Under the pieces are notes generated by a model. That model saw nothing but the letters and a program-made list of their open reading frames with translations. It was not told where the DNA came from and ran no database searches. DNA of 64,000 nt from assembly GCA_002401885.1 (NCBI GenBank), contig NVUL01000043.1, forward strand, positions 1-64,000. The letters are read 5' to 3'. This DNA comes from SAR86 cluster bacterium. Lineage in GTDB: Bacteria; Pseudomonadota; Gammaproteobacteria; Pseudomonadales; Pseudohongiellaceae. Below, one piece after another: positions 37,272 through 45,392 of this stretch (position 1 is the stretch's first letter; each line of letters opens with the position of its first letter). The position numbers and the translations under genes were made by a program.

Positions 37272-37398
37272 CACAAGCCATCCCGTATTGAACAATACTT
37301 CATGGCAAGGCACACTTAGCCTACTATGCTAGTCTCAGTTAGCAATGCACTAAAGATAGACAAACTAAAAACAGATTTGTAGACAGAGGCCAAACACA

Positions 37399-37965
37399 AT
37401 GCCATTTGACATTACTATCACCCTCAGCGATGGAGACCTGCAGAAATTCCAGGAAAGCATCGACAAGGGAAAGCTCGCCGTCAACGATCAAGAAAGTGCC
37501 GAAGCTATCGAGCAAAAGGCCTCAGAGCTGATCGAGCTTGCGACGGGCGGCAACTTGCCACAGTTTGTACACGATCGGATACTCCAGTTACAGATTCTGC
37601 TAAACATGATTAGAGACACAGAATGGAAACTTACGGAAGCAGAGATACAGAGTATTCGCGGGGCGCTCTATTATTTCGTCGACCCAGACGACTTGATCCC
37701 AGACCACATCCCTGGAATCGGCTTCCTAGATGATGCAATGTATGCAGAGATCATCGTTCAAGAACTTAGAACCGAGATAAAAATGTATCAGGAATTCTGC
37801 CAATTTCGAATCTCTGAGGAAAACCGCCGGAGAAATAAGGGCATAGACCCTCATGTCGGGCGTGAAGACTGGATCTCTGACAAACGCGCCACGCTTCACG
37901 CACGCATGCGCGAGCGTCGTACTTTAAGTACTGGAGGCCGAGGCCTTCGTATGCGAATATTTTAG
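37399..37965 (+). CDS. DUF1232/YkvA family protein (copy 2)
   Basis: A 188-residue paralogue of the protein at 29555, with the signature DPDDLIPDHIPGIGFLDDAM and a very similar N-terminus and helical C-terminus. The C-terminal tail is more basic (RERRTLSTGGRGLRMR). ATG follows AGAGG. It is separated by 16 bp from the M20 hydrolase gene, which parallels copy 1 sitting next to an M24 peptidase. Function unknown. Confidence 0.85.
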   Translation: MPFDITITLSDGDLQKFQESIDKGKLAVNDQESAEAIEQKASELIELATGGNLPQFVHDRILQLQILLNMIRDTEWKLTEAEIQSIRGALYYFVDPDDLIPDHIPGIGFLDDAMYAEIIVQELRTEIKMYQEFCQFRISEENRRRNKGIDPHVGREDWISDKRATLHARMRERRTLSTGGRGLRMRIF

Positions 37966-37981
37966 TAAGTTGGAGTTATCC

Positions 37982-39310
37982 TTGAAAAGCAATACTGCCT
38001 TCTTTGCTCTTAGCTTCGCAGCACTGCTTAGCTCGCTGCATTCATCGGTGCTGGCTCAGCAATCTGTAGTCCCCATCGATAGCGCGGTTCGAAGCTCGTT
38101 CGATGCCATTTCCTCTGATCCTCGTGTAACCGCAGGCCTGATAAGAATAGAAGCCAGAGAAGCAGAGATGGTTCGGGAACAATTTCGGCTAACCGAGATT
38201 CCCGCTCCTCCGTTTAAGGAAGAAGTGCGAGCCGCCTACTACTTAACATTGATGCAGGACCGCGGTCTGGAAGACGCCTATATCGATAGTGAGGGAAATG
38301 CAATTGGAATTCGTCGCGGCAACGGTGACGGACCAACTCTCCTGATAGCCGCTCACCTAGACACAGTATTCCCGGAAGGCGTGGATACCAGCATCGAACT
38401 GCGTGGAGGACGCTATTATGCTCCCGGAATAGGTGATGACACCCGCGGCCTCGCTGCGATGCTTTCCATTATCGAGACACTCAACGATTCGGGAATTCAG
38501 ACTCATGGCGATATCATGTTTGCCGCAAACGTCGGCGAGGAAGGTAGGGGTGATTTACGCGGTATCAAGGCGATTTTTCGAGACCACCCAGAGATAGATG
38601 GCTTCGTCTCTATCGATGGCGTTCGACTTCGGCGCATTACCACCGGCGGCACGGGAAGCAGACGCTTCGAGTTTCGCTTTAGCGGACCTGGCGGACACTC
38701 CTTCGGGGCCTTCGGCTTAGCGAGTGCGGTACATGCCATGGGCAGGGCAATCAACAAGATAGCCGACTTTGAAACCCCGAGCTTCCCCAAGACCACATTC
38801 ACTGTTGGCACGGTGGCCGGTGGCACATCCGTTAATTCAATCGCGGCAGATGCGGTATTCGCGCTCGATATGCGATCCAACGATCGGGCACAGTTGGCAC
38901 TCTTGGAAGAACGCGCCAAGGCGGCAGCTCTGGAGGCTGTGGCCGAAGAGAACGCACGCTGGAATAACGGCGAGATCAGTGTGGACTTTGTGTTGATTGG
39001 AGACCGCCCGGTGGGACGAACCGCTAGCGAGGACACACTAGTTCAGGCTGCCGCCCTCGCCTTCGACAAAGTTGGTATAGAACTACAACAGCTGGGTATC
39101 TCCAGCACCGATTCAAATGTGCCCATGTCACTGGGAATTCCAGCGATAACCATCGCCGGAGGTGGCAATGGTGGTGGGGCACACTCCCCCGATGAGTGGT
39201 TCGTGCCGACGAATTCACATGAAGGTCCGCAGACTTCGTTTCTCATCACCTTAGCCATGGTAGGAATCCAAGGCGTAGACACCGGTCTCCTTGAACAACA
39301 GAACCGCTGA
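37982..39310 (+). CDS. Exported M20 family metallo-hydrolase
   Basis: A protein of 442 residues with signal peptide (FFALSFAALLSSLHSSVLAQ) and complete M20 active site: HLDTVF, GDDTRG, GEEGRGD with the catalytic Glu, an Asp in VSIDGV, and GGAHSPDEW at the C-terminus, giving two zinc ions. The dimerisation domain lies in the middle (FSGPGGHSFG). Probably a peptidase or amidase for small peptides in the periplasm. I prefer TTG 37982, 6 bases after GGAG, over TTG 37970. Follows DUF1232 copy 2. Confidence 0.9.
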   Translation: MKSNTAFFALSFAALLSSLHSSVLAQQSVVPIDSAVRSSFDAISSDPRVTAGLIRIEAREAEMVREQFRLTEIPAPPFKEEVRAAYYLTLMQDRGLEDAYIDSEGNAIGIRRGNGDGPTLLIAAHLDTVFPEGVDTSIELRGGRYYAPGIGDDTRGLAAMLSIIETLNDSGIQTHGDIMFAANVGEEGRGDLRGIKAIFRDHPEIDGFVSIDGVRLRRITTGGTGSRRFEFRFSGPGGHSFGAFGLASAVHAMGRAINKIADFETPSFPKTTFTVGTVAGGTSVNSIAADAVFALDMRSNDRAQLALLEERAKAAALEAVAEENARWNNGEISVDFVLIGDRPVGRTASEDTLVQAAALAFDKVGIELQQLGISSTDSNVPMSLGIPAITIAGGGNGGGAHSPDEWFVPTNSHEGPQTSFLITLAMVGIQGVDTGLLEQQNR

Positions 39311-39392
39311 GTTCTTCAGGCGATAGGAAATGAGGACATGCGAACTCGAACGTCTTAGGCACTCAATCTAACGAGAATTCGACATCTAGGGA

Positions 39393-40013
39393 CTAATCTA
39401 GCACAGACTTCTTCTCGTCCCTCTCTGTCTTTTCGGTCAATGTCGACTTAGCAAAACTAAGAGGATATTGCTGATAGAAGCGATAGAAACCCTTCAGGCT
39501 AAATTCGTTCAACACTTTTTGGCTATAGCCTCTGCGCCTGTTTCGAAATTCATCGTAGTCCCTATAACGTAGCGTATGTAAACAATGCTTGCATACCACG
39601 AGCCCATGTTCGGACAACGAAACTTCACCGCTGCCGCGAATCTTAAGCAGTTTGTAGTCGTCTGAAATCTTTGTAGTAACGAGATATTCCAGTACTGGAT
39701 GCTCCACTAACTGCGCCTCCAATTGTGAACACCACGCAAGATGGTAGCTTGGGTATTCCCTATGATTCCTATACCAAATCTCATCCGGAATATAGGCCAG
39801 AACCCTGCTATTCTTGATCGCCAAGGTTTTATCTGGAAGCACTCGCAATCCATCAGCCTTCAACAGCATACCTGGATCTTCCAATGCCGAACGCTCGCTG
39901 CCGGTTAGATGAATAGCTGGATCGAACAACTCGAAATAGCCAAGCTCTTCTGTGCCAATCTTCTTGCGCAACTCGTTAAAGGATTCGAAATCTTTGAAGT
40001 CTGGTAGTTTCAC
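39393..40013 (-). CDS. Third gene of motor-like operon, putative zinc-site protein
   Basis: A 206-residue soluble protein, last of three tightly packed minus-strand genes. It has a YHLAWCSQLE segment (His91, Cys95) and VVCKHCLHTLRY (Cys141, Cys144), which together could form one zinc site, and a basic C-terminal half (RNRRRGYSQKV, FYRFYQQYPLSF). I recall a loosely similar HxxC...CxxCL module in uncharacterised bacterial proteins but cannot name the family. No membrane segment, nuclease or ATPase motif is seen. Its start lies 9 bp after the stop of the ZorB-like gene, so it probably works with that motor, perhaps as the effector, by analogy with Zorya. Confidence 0.72.
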   Translation of the reverse strand: MKLPDFKDFESFNELRKKIGTEELGYFELFDPAIHLTGSERSALEDPGMLLKADGLRVLPDKTLAIKNSRVLAYIPDEIWYRNHREYPSYHLAWCSQLEAQLVEHPVLEYLVTTKISDDYKLLKIRGSGEVSLSEHGLVVCKHCLHTLRYRDYDEFRNRRRGYSQKVLNEFSLKGFYRFYQQYPLSFAKSTLTEKTERDEKKSVLD

Positions 40014-40022
40014 GCGACGTTC

Positions 40023-40724
40023 CTAGCGGATTTCTTCTAGAATCGTAGAGAGGCGCTTTTCAGCGTCCGTAATTACAACAAACTCAACGCGTCTCGATCG
40101 CTCAGCATCCTCAAGGCCATCCTCTTGCAGAATTAATTGGGAGGAAGAAAGACCATTCGCAGTCATACGCTCACGCAGCCAACTCTTTTCATGCGCGACG
40201 GTTTCGAGCGCAAACAGAAAACCTAAGGTCGTTCGAGTACGTTCCTGGGAAAGCGCCATGTTCCTCATATACGCTTCATCGCTATCTGCAGCGAAAGACC
40301 AAGAGCTAGAGGTATGCCCCTCGATTCGCAGCTCGAGAATATCGTCGCGGTATTCTTCGGACGTGAGAATAGCCGAATAACGCGGGAAAAAGTCACTAAG
40401 TATCGCCGAAAACTCAGCCTTGAGGTCAGACTCACCCTCCTCGAATAGCAAACTGGTATTGGTGAAACGGAACTTTAGATCTTCCCCCAGCTCCGCTCCC
40501 CACAGCGGCAGGTCTTCGTCGAACTCCGCGAGCAAGTCCTCATACAACTCTTCGCGCAGATCTTCGTAGAGGACAACTACTCTTTCAATCTCATCATTCT
40601 TGCGCTCTACAATAACCAGATACATTACGGAAATAAGCAGAAAGAGCATCATCAACCCGCTCATCAGATCGCTGACCGCGATCCAATGCTCTTCCGTTTC
40701 CTGTTCTATTTCAGCACCTAACAT
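40023..40724 (-). CDS. MotB/ZorB-like OmpA family membrane protein
   Basis: A 233-residue protein with one membrane helix at about 18-38 (WIAVSDLMSGLMMLFLLI) in which Asp19 sits where MotB/ZorB carry the proton-binding Asp. A charged, coiled region follows, then an OmpA-like peptidoglycan-binding domain with IEGHTSSSW at about 134-142 and RRVEFVV near the end. This is the stator partner of a MotA-like channel. Six bases separate it from the upstream channel gene. The domain layout matches ZorB of Zorya phage defence better than flagellar MotB; no flagellar gene is near. Confidence 0.85.
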   Translation of the reverse strand: MLGAEIEQETEEHWIAVSDLMSGLMMLFLLISVMYLVIVERKNDEIERVVVLYEDLREELYEDLLAEFDEDLPLWGAELGEDLKFRFTNTSLLFEEGESDLKAEFSAILSDFFPRYSAILTSEEYRDDILELRIEGHTSSSWSFAADSDEAYMRNMALSQERTRTTLGFLFALETVAHEKSWLRERMTANGLSSSQLILQEDGLEDAERSRRVEFVVITDAEKRLSTILEEIR

Positions 40725-40730
40725 AACGAC

Positions 40731-41960
40731 CTATTTCGATGTTTGCGGGCGCTTGCCCGATTGCTGCTCTGCCATCAACAGCAATTCGCGAAGCCTATCG
40801 GTTAGCGGGACATAGTCGTTCACAAACTTCTCCGATAATGCTGTCAATTGGTAGCCGAAGGTCTGCAACGCTTGGGTCAATTCCTTCTCCATAGACTGAT
40901 CGAGGAGCTGCATCTGCTTCTCTGTTTTTTCAGTCATCGCCTCTACGTGTTCGGCGAGGCCAGAATGGGCCTGATTGACCGAACTCGCCAAGCTCAATGT
41001 AACCTGTTCAACAGTTCCGGAAATATCGCGTGCCGCGCTTGCAAGCACTTGCGTCAGGCTTTCATTGTTCTGCTCGATGCTCGCACTCAACTTTAACGTC
41101 AGTTCGGAAACATAGTCACCAAGTGCGGGCAACCCTTCCGATGCCTGGCCTACTAAACCAGACAACCCCGAAATGTATCCTTCTAGATTGGATGTTTGCT
41201 GCTCAAGACCACTCAACAAATTGCCTAAAGATTCGGCAACTTTATTGAAGTTTTGCGAATGCACCATCATCTGCTCGTAAGATTGGCTCGCATGACTAAT
41301 CACCTCAATACTCGCCTTCTGGGCCCTCAGCATAGCGTCCAACTGACTCGAATAACTTTGCTGCCATTGCAACAGACGACCTAATGACTCGTTAAATTTT
41401 TGGAAGTTCTCGCCATATTGCACTTCGATGCGGCTATTAAACTCCGTCATCACTTTAGCGAGGGCCGTCGTCAGCGCATCACTATTCGCTGCTACCATCT
41501 GCTGCTGATAGGAACGCGTGGATGCAAGCAAGGCCTGACTGTCGGCACGGCTCTCCTCACGCAACTCCTCAAGATTCGAATTCAGAGTAATGATGGTATT
41601 GTTCAGGTCGGAGACCGTAGCCGGCTTTTCAATGCTGTCCGAATTTTTCCTGAGCGAAGACAGGGTATTACGCAGCCTGATACTCAAGCCGCCCAATATC
41701 CCAACGATTGAGGACCATACTGCCACGCCTAAGCCATCGATCATTATCGGCACGCTGGCCTCGATATTAGCGCTATCGAAGCGCATCAAGCCAAACGCGA
41801 TACCCAAGAAGGTACCGAAAATACCGAAACTGGTCAGTATAGAGGGTGCGCTGCGTACGGTTTGCGCCGAGTAACTCGGGCCGTGGAAATAGGCAATAAG
41901 CAGCAGCATGAAGCCTATTAAACCCCAGGTTACTGAACTCAAATCAGCCAATTCAATCAT
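40731..41960 (-). CDS. MotA/TolQ/ZorA-like proton channel with long coiled tail
   Basis: A 409-residue protein with three membrane helices (about 8-25, 40-58, 72-93) and the segment APSILTSFGIFGTFLGIAFGL typical of ZorA and related channels. Residues 100-400 form a long Gln/Ser/Leu-rich coiled coil that would reach into the cytoplasm, as the ZorA tail does. The tail is shorter than in the best-known ZorA proteins, by recollection. It leads a three-gene operon with a good GAGAGAG site upstream of ATG 41960. It should form a peptidoglycan-anchored ion-driven complex with the next gene. Confidence 0.85.
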   Translation of the reverse strand: MIELADLSSVTWGLIGFMLLLIAYFHGPSYSAQTVRSAPSILTSFGIFGTFLGIAFGLMRFDSANIEASVPIMIDGLGVAVWSSIVGILGGLSIRLRNTLSSLRKNSDSIEKPATVSDLNNTIITLNSNLEELREESRADSQALLASTRSYQQQMVAANSDALTTALAKVMTEFNSRIEVQYGENFQKFNESLGRLLQWQQSYSSQLDAMLRAQKASIEVISHASQSYEQMMVHSQNFNKVAESLGNLLSGLEQQTSNLEGYISGLSGLVGQASEGLPALGDYVSELTLKLSASIEQNNESLTQVLASAARDISGTVEQVTLSLASSVNQAHSGLAEHVEAMTEKTEKQMQLLDQSMEKELTQALQTFGYQLTALSEKFVNDYVPLTDRLRELLLMAEQQSGKRPQTSK

Positions 41961-42041
41961 TCTCTCTCACCCATGAAATTCACCGGACAACCGCCCGTCG
42001 CCGCTATTCTCTCGAGCTGATCTCAAATCCTAGCACCCGAT

Positions 42042-42064
42042 AAAAAACCCGCGGCGAAGCGGGT
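42042..42064 (-). terminator. Rho-independent terminator after the gene at 42113
   Basis: On the minus strand an ACCCGC/GCGGGT hairpin with a 6-base loop is followed directly by a run of six T (positions 42047-42042). It lies 49 bases past the stop of the gene ending at 42113 and upstream of the ZorA-like start, so it separates that gene from the motor operon. Confidence 0.85.
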
Positions 42065-42112
42065 CTCAATGCATGAAAAACTCAGATAGATTACATAACC
42101 TAGGATATTGCC

Positions 42113-42973
42113 CTATTCTACGTCCGCGCCCTTGCGTAGATGACCGTAAATGAGCTCCTCTGTAAATTCAACGCATTTGAATTCAAGTAGCTGCATGTTT
42201 TCATCGAGCCTGCGGTATAGCGGGAAGCTTAATGTCCACGCTTCGGTATACACATTGGGATCTTCCAGCGTTGCCTCGTACATGAGGGTGTTCGGCCCCA
42301 TATGCGTGTAGCGCTCAGTTACCCTCAGTGCATCGCTGTGATGATTTCCCGCGTGATCTAACCATGTGTCAGGCACTTGATCAGTTACATCAATGACCAA
42401 GCTATCGCCTTCGAAATGCCCGCGCGAATGCCCCATCCAGCTAAATATCGGCGCCTCGAAATTGGGACGACTCATATAGACAATACGGCTTGCACTCGCA
42501 AACTCATAAGCCATAACAACATGCTCTGGAGATTGAATAATCTGGAAGGGGAACGGTAGATAGGTCGCTCTCGGCACACCTGGCATATAACACTTTACGA
42601 CCGGATCCAGCGACAACCAATCCTCTCTATTCTCCTGCTGTTTCGCGCGAGCCTCCGAGGTATAAGGAATATTCCCTCCCTCGACAATGCCCAATCCAGC
42701 AGGGATTGCCCCTATCGCCCCTAATTCAACGAGGGGGCTAAAGTCCGCTGCATGAGGCTCTACATTCCAATGCGCGCTGCCGATTGCCTGCCAAATACCA
42801 TTAAAGTCTGGTTTTTCGTCAGCGGTTCTTGGTACAAAATCACGCTCTGCCGCTACGCTGACAACACTCAGCATAGCTAAAAGCGATGTAGCTATTAGTA
42901 CATAAAAGCGCGGCTTTAAGCCGTTTATTGCCGGATAATCTGTCATTACTAGCTCCCATATCCTTGTTTTCAA
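42113..42973 (-). CDS. Secreted protein of unknown function
   Basis: A 286-residue protein with a signal peptide (about residues 22-42, VLIATSLLAMLSVVSVAA) and a mature domain starting KPDFNGIWQAIGSAHW. Repeated aromatic and Gly motifs (GHSRGHFEGDSLVIDV, LMYEATLEDP) suggest a beta-rich lipocalin-like fold. I recall many similar short proteins in acidobacteria and gammaproteobacteria with no known role. An internal ATG about ten codons in is a possible start. Single gene, with its own terminator downstream. Confidence 0.7.
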   Translation of the reverse strand: MKTRIWELVMTDYPAINGLKPRFYVLIATSLLAMLSVVSVAAERDFVPRTADEKPDFNGIWQAIGSAHWNVEPHAADFSPLVELGAIGAIPAGLGIVEGGNIPYTSEARAKQQENREDWLSLDPVVKCYMPGVPRATYLPFPFQIIQSPEHVVMAYEFASASRIVYMSRPNFEAPIFSWMGHSRGHFEGDSLVIDVTDQVPDTWLDHAGNHHSDALRVTERYTHMGPNTLMYEATLEDPNVYTEAWTLSFPLYRRLDENMQLLEFKCVEFTEELIYGHLRKGADVE

Positions 42974-43216
42974 CTACCATATCACTTTCGGGAGGGCAGC
43001 CAAATTCTAAATAGTGAGTAATACTGGTGAACTCGACTGATTCGTGTTGACAGCGGTGCCATGCTCAGCTAAATATTCAGCATCAGAAATACTGTGTTTA
43101 CCAAGCAATTCTAGAGCAAGCGGGTGCAGCCTTCGTGCTGAGATGGAATGCTTCATTGATCCGCTTGTTGCCTAGGCATGATTGCCACATAACGAATAAA
43201 GCCTCTCAGAGAAGGG

Positions 43217-43714
43217 TTGGATAAACTGGAAACACTAGCCAGACTCGAAGAAACCCCACTCAGCATACTGATGCGGGAATCAGGGATCGCGTTCTTCAGT
43301 TCGCTAACCCTGCATTCGCTCGGAATGGCATTCGTCGTGGGAATAAATTTTGCTGTCGCATTGCGACTCATTGGCTTTGCGCCTCGCATAGAGATAGCAG
43401 CCCTAAGCCGTTTCTACGTAATACACTGGTACGCTGCCGCTCTGATCTTCATCTCTGGGACCGCCTTGCTGCTGGCATATCCGGCGAAGGCACTTACCAA
43501 TCCAGTGTTCTATATAAAGCTTTGTGCAGTAGTTATTGCGCTGCTGATAAGCAGGCGCATTCAAAGCACATTTTCAAATAAACCTGAGGTCTCTATCGAT
43601 AGCGTCTCTATCAAACTCGCTTACCTCTCTATTGCGCTATGGGTAATTACGTTGACCGCCGGGCGATTTCTCGCCTACACCCACAGCACTCTCCTTGCCT
43701 CGCGATTTTACTGA
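43217..43714 (+). CDS. DUF6644-like four-helix membrane protein (copy 3)
   Basis: A 165-residue membrane protein with SLTLHSLGMAFVVG in helix 1, VALRLIGFAP, LTNPVFYIK and LWVITLTAGRFLAY. It keeps the His, Arg, Lys and GR positions seen in the other three copies, though D-L-R is A-L-R. The only available start is TTG 43217; GAAGGG lies right before it, too close for a normal ribosome site, so the start is uncertain. It is 6 bp from copy 4, making a second pair. Confidence 0.7.
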   Translation: MDKLETLARLEETPLSILMRESGIAFFSSLTLHSLGMAFVVGINFAVALRLIGFAPRIEIAALSRFYVIHWYAAALIFISGTALLLAYPAKALTNPVFYIKLCAVVIALLISRRIQSTFSNKPEVSIDSVSIKLAYLSIALWVITLTAGRFLAYTHSTLLASRFY

Positions 43715-43720
43715 GCGGCC

Positions 43721-44227
43721 ATGATTGATTTTTTACTTAATTTCTCACAGACAACCGGCATCTATACCTTCATGAATTCGTCCTGGGGTTGGCCTATCGC
43801 TGAGTCCATCCATTTCTTCGGCCTCTGCCTGCTAATTGGAACCGTCGGCTTATTTGATCTACGAATGATGGGTTTTGCGAATGAGATTTCACTATCTGAA
43901 TTGCACCGATTGATACCCATCGGGGTAGTCGGCTATTTGTTAAATGTGATTACTGGCACCATGTTCCTAAGCACCGCCCCAGATCAGTATCTTTACAATC
44001 CTGCCGTGCAATCAAAATTATTCTTCATGCTGATCGCTGGCATTAATATGATGTTTTTCTATGCCACCACCGCCGCAGAGGTTAAGTCTGAAGCCCGCGC
44101 TTCACGGGTAATTTTACGCGCCAAAATCATGGCCGCTATTTCCCTTAGCTGCTGGTGTGCTGTAATAGTTTGTGGCCGGCTTATAACTTACTATCGCCCT
44201 CCCTATCATTGGTGCCTATGGTGTTAG
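43721..44227 (+). CDS. DUF6644-like four-helix membrane protein (copy 4)
   Basis: A 168-residue membrane protein beginning with ATG 43721. IAESIHFFGLCLLIG, LFDLRMMGFA, YLYNPAVQSK and SCWCAVIVCGRLITYY repeat the family pattern; the last helix has Cys residues that the other copies lack. It forms a pair with copy 3, as copies 1 and 2 do at 8.7-10.2 kb. Downstream is a 150-base gap and then SURF1. Function unknown; a haem- or metal-binding membrane subunit is a possibility, not shown. Confidence 0.72.
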   Translation: MIDFLLNFSQTTGIYTFMNSSWGWPIAESIHFFGLCLLIGTVGLFDLRMMGFANEISLSELHRLIPIGVVGYLLNVITGTMFLSTAPDQYLYNPAVQSKLFFMLIAGINMMFFYATTAAEVKSEARASRVILRAKIMAAISLSCWCAVIVCGRLITYYRPPYHWCLWC

Positions 44228-44377
44228 CAAGGCAGTTCAGTTCGCGTTCCAATTGAATTTCCGACTGATCTGAATTAGTCTTCCTGCGCTTGTTGAAGCG
44301 CTGATTATCTAGCACCGAAACAAATCTGTAGAACCGCCCTCAGCGTAGTATAAACATTAACCTTAGAATGGCTCAAA

Positions 44378-45151
44378 ATGAAACTTCGATCAGAACATTC
44401 CATCGGGATATTTCACATCCGCATCAACTGGCTATTCGCAGTCTGCGTGTTTATGACCGCCACCGCCTTTGCCCGGCTCGGTTTGTGGCAACTAGATCGA
44501 GCTGCGGAAAAGGTCGAAGCACAGACCGCCCTTGTCATTGAGTCCAGCCTGAATGCCGCTCCGATCGAGAGTATCCCCGCCGGGCATCTGCATCGCGCAA
44601 ATCCAGAATTGCAGAACCGACATGTCTCAATGAAGGGTGAATTTGTGAATGACCGCAGCATCCTCTTATTGGCCGAATTCTTCCAGGGGATGATTGGCTA
44701 CGGCGTGGTGACGCCGTTTCGGCTTGAAAGCAACGGTCAACTCATTCTCGTCAACAGGGGTTGGACCACAGGTATCCTGCCACCGGATACCCCGCCGAAT
44801 TTGCGTCCTGTATTCGGGCCGGTAGAGATTACCGGCCAGATCTACGTGCCCCCCGAAAATGCGCGGGTACTGGCTAGCCAGATCGATGCATCAAGCTGGC
44901 CACTACGCATGCGCAGCCTCGAAATCGACGTAATAACCGATATTATCGATGAGCCGTTGTTTCCCTTCGAGATTCGACTCACGGAGGAACAGGATGGCGT
45001 GCTGGTCCGTCATTGGCCCGCCGTGAATGCGGATGTTAATCAGAATTTATCCTATTCAGTTCAATGGTTTAGCCTCGCTTTGTTAGTTCTTTTCGCAAGT
45101 TTACTTGCCAGCAGCAACCTCTGGACTCTACTCCGCGGCAGCAAACCCTAG
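44378..45151 (+). CDS. SURF1 family cytochrome oxidase assembly protein
   Basis: A 257-residue membrane protein with two helices, one at each end, around a periplasmic beta domain. Signature segments are FARLGLWQLDRAAEK near 28-42, the RHVSMKGEF strand, LILVNRGW at about 123-130, and the C-terminal YSVQWFSLALLVL. SURF1 helps build the haem a/copper centre of cytochrome c oxidase. It is normally encoded with cox genes; here it stands alone next to DUF6644-like and copper-related genes. Recognition is secure. Confidence 0.92.
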   Translation: MKLRSEHSIGIFHIRINWLFAVCVFMTATAFARLGLWQLDRAAEKVEAQTALVIESSLNAAPIESIPAGHLHRANPELQNRHVSMKGEFVNDRSILLLAEFFQGMIGYGVVTPFRLESNGQLILVNRGWTTGILPPDTPPNLRPVFGPVEITGQIYVPPENARVLASQIDASSWPLRMRSLEIDVITDIIDEPLFPFEIRLTEEQDGVLVRHWPAVNADVNQNLSYSVQWFSLALLVLFASLLASSNLWTLLRGSKP

Positions 45152-45392
45152 AACGGCTATTTCTTCCCTTTTCGTTCCAGGACTGGCTTATTTCGGAATA
45201 TGTCGAAAAATCAACCAGTTTTCAGCCTATTAGCAGAGTTGAGTTACTGATTATTCGACCTATTCGCCGTCCAGAAAAATTCAACTATTAGTCGAATAAT
45301 GCTATTGTGCGGTAGTTATTTTCTAAGCACCGAATTCAATTTTTACTATCAACAGATAGCCGATCAAACCAGCTATTGAGGAGTAGCAAACA
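45152..45392. promoter_or_regulatory. Upstream region of the PHM-like gene, with inverted repeat
   Basis: This gene-free AT-rich stretch contains a perfect 10-bp inverted repeat, ATTATTCGAC at 45250-45259 and GTCGAATAAT at 45291-45300, spaced 31 bases apart. Two further TATTCG/TCGAAT-like pieces lie between and before them. A dyad of that size 93-143 bases before a strong ribosome site (GAGGAG) is a plausible regulator binding region. The protein that would bind is unknown. Confidence 0.45.

Noticed and set aside
38503..39036. 177-codon antisense frame inside the M20 hydrolase
   Set aside because: The sense strand keeps every M20 metal ligand; the antisense frame has no family signature.
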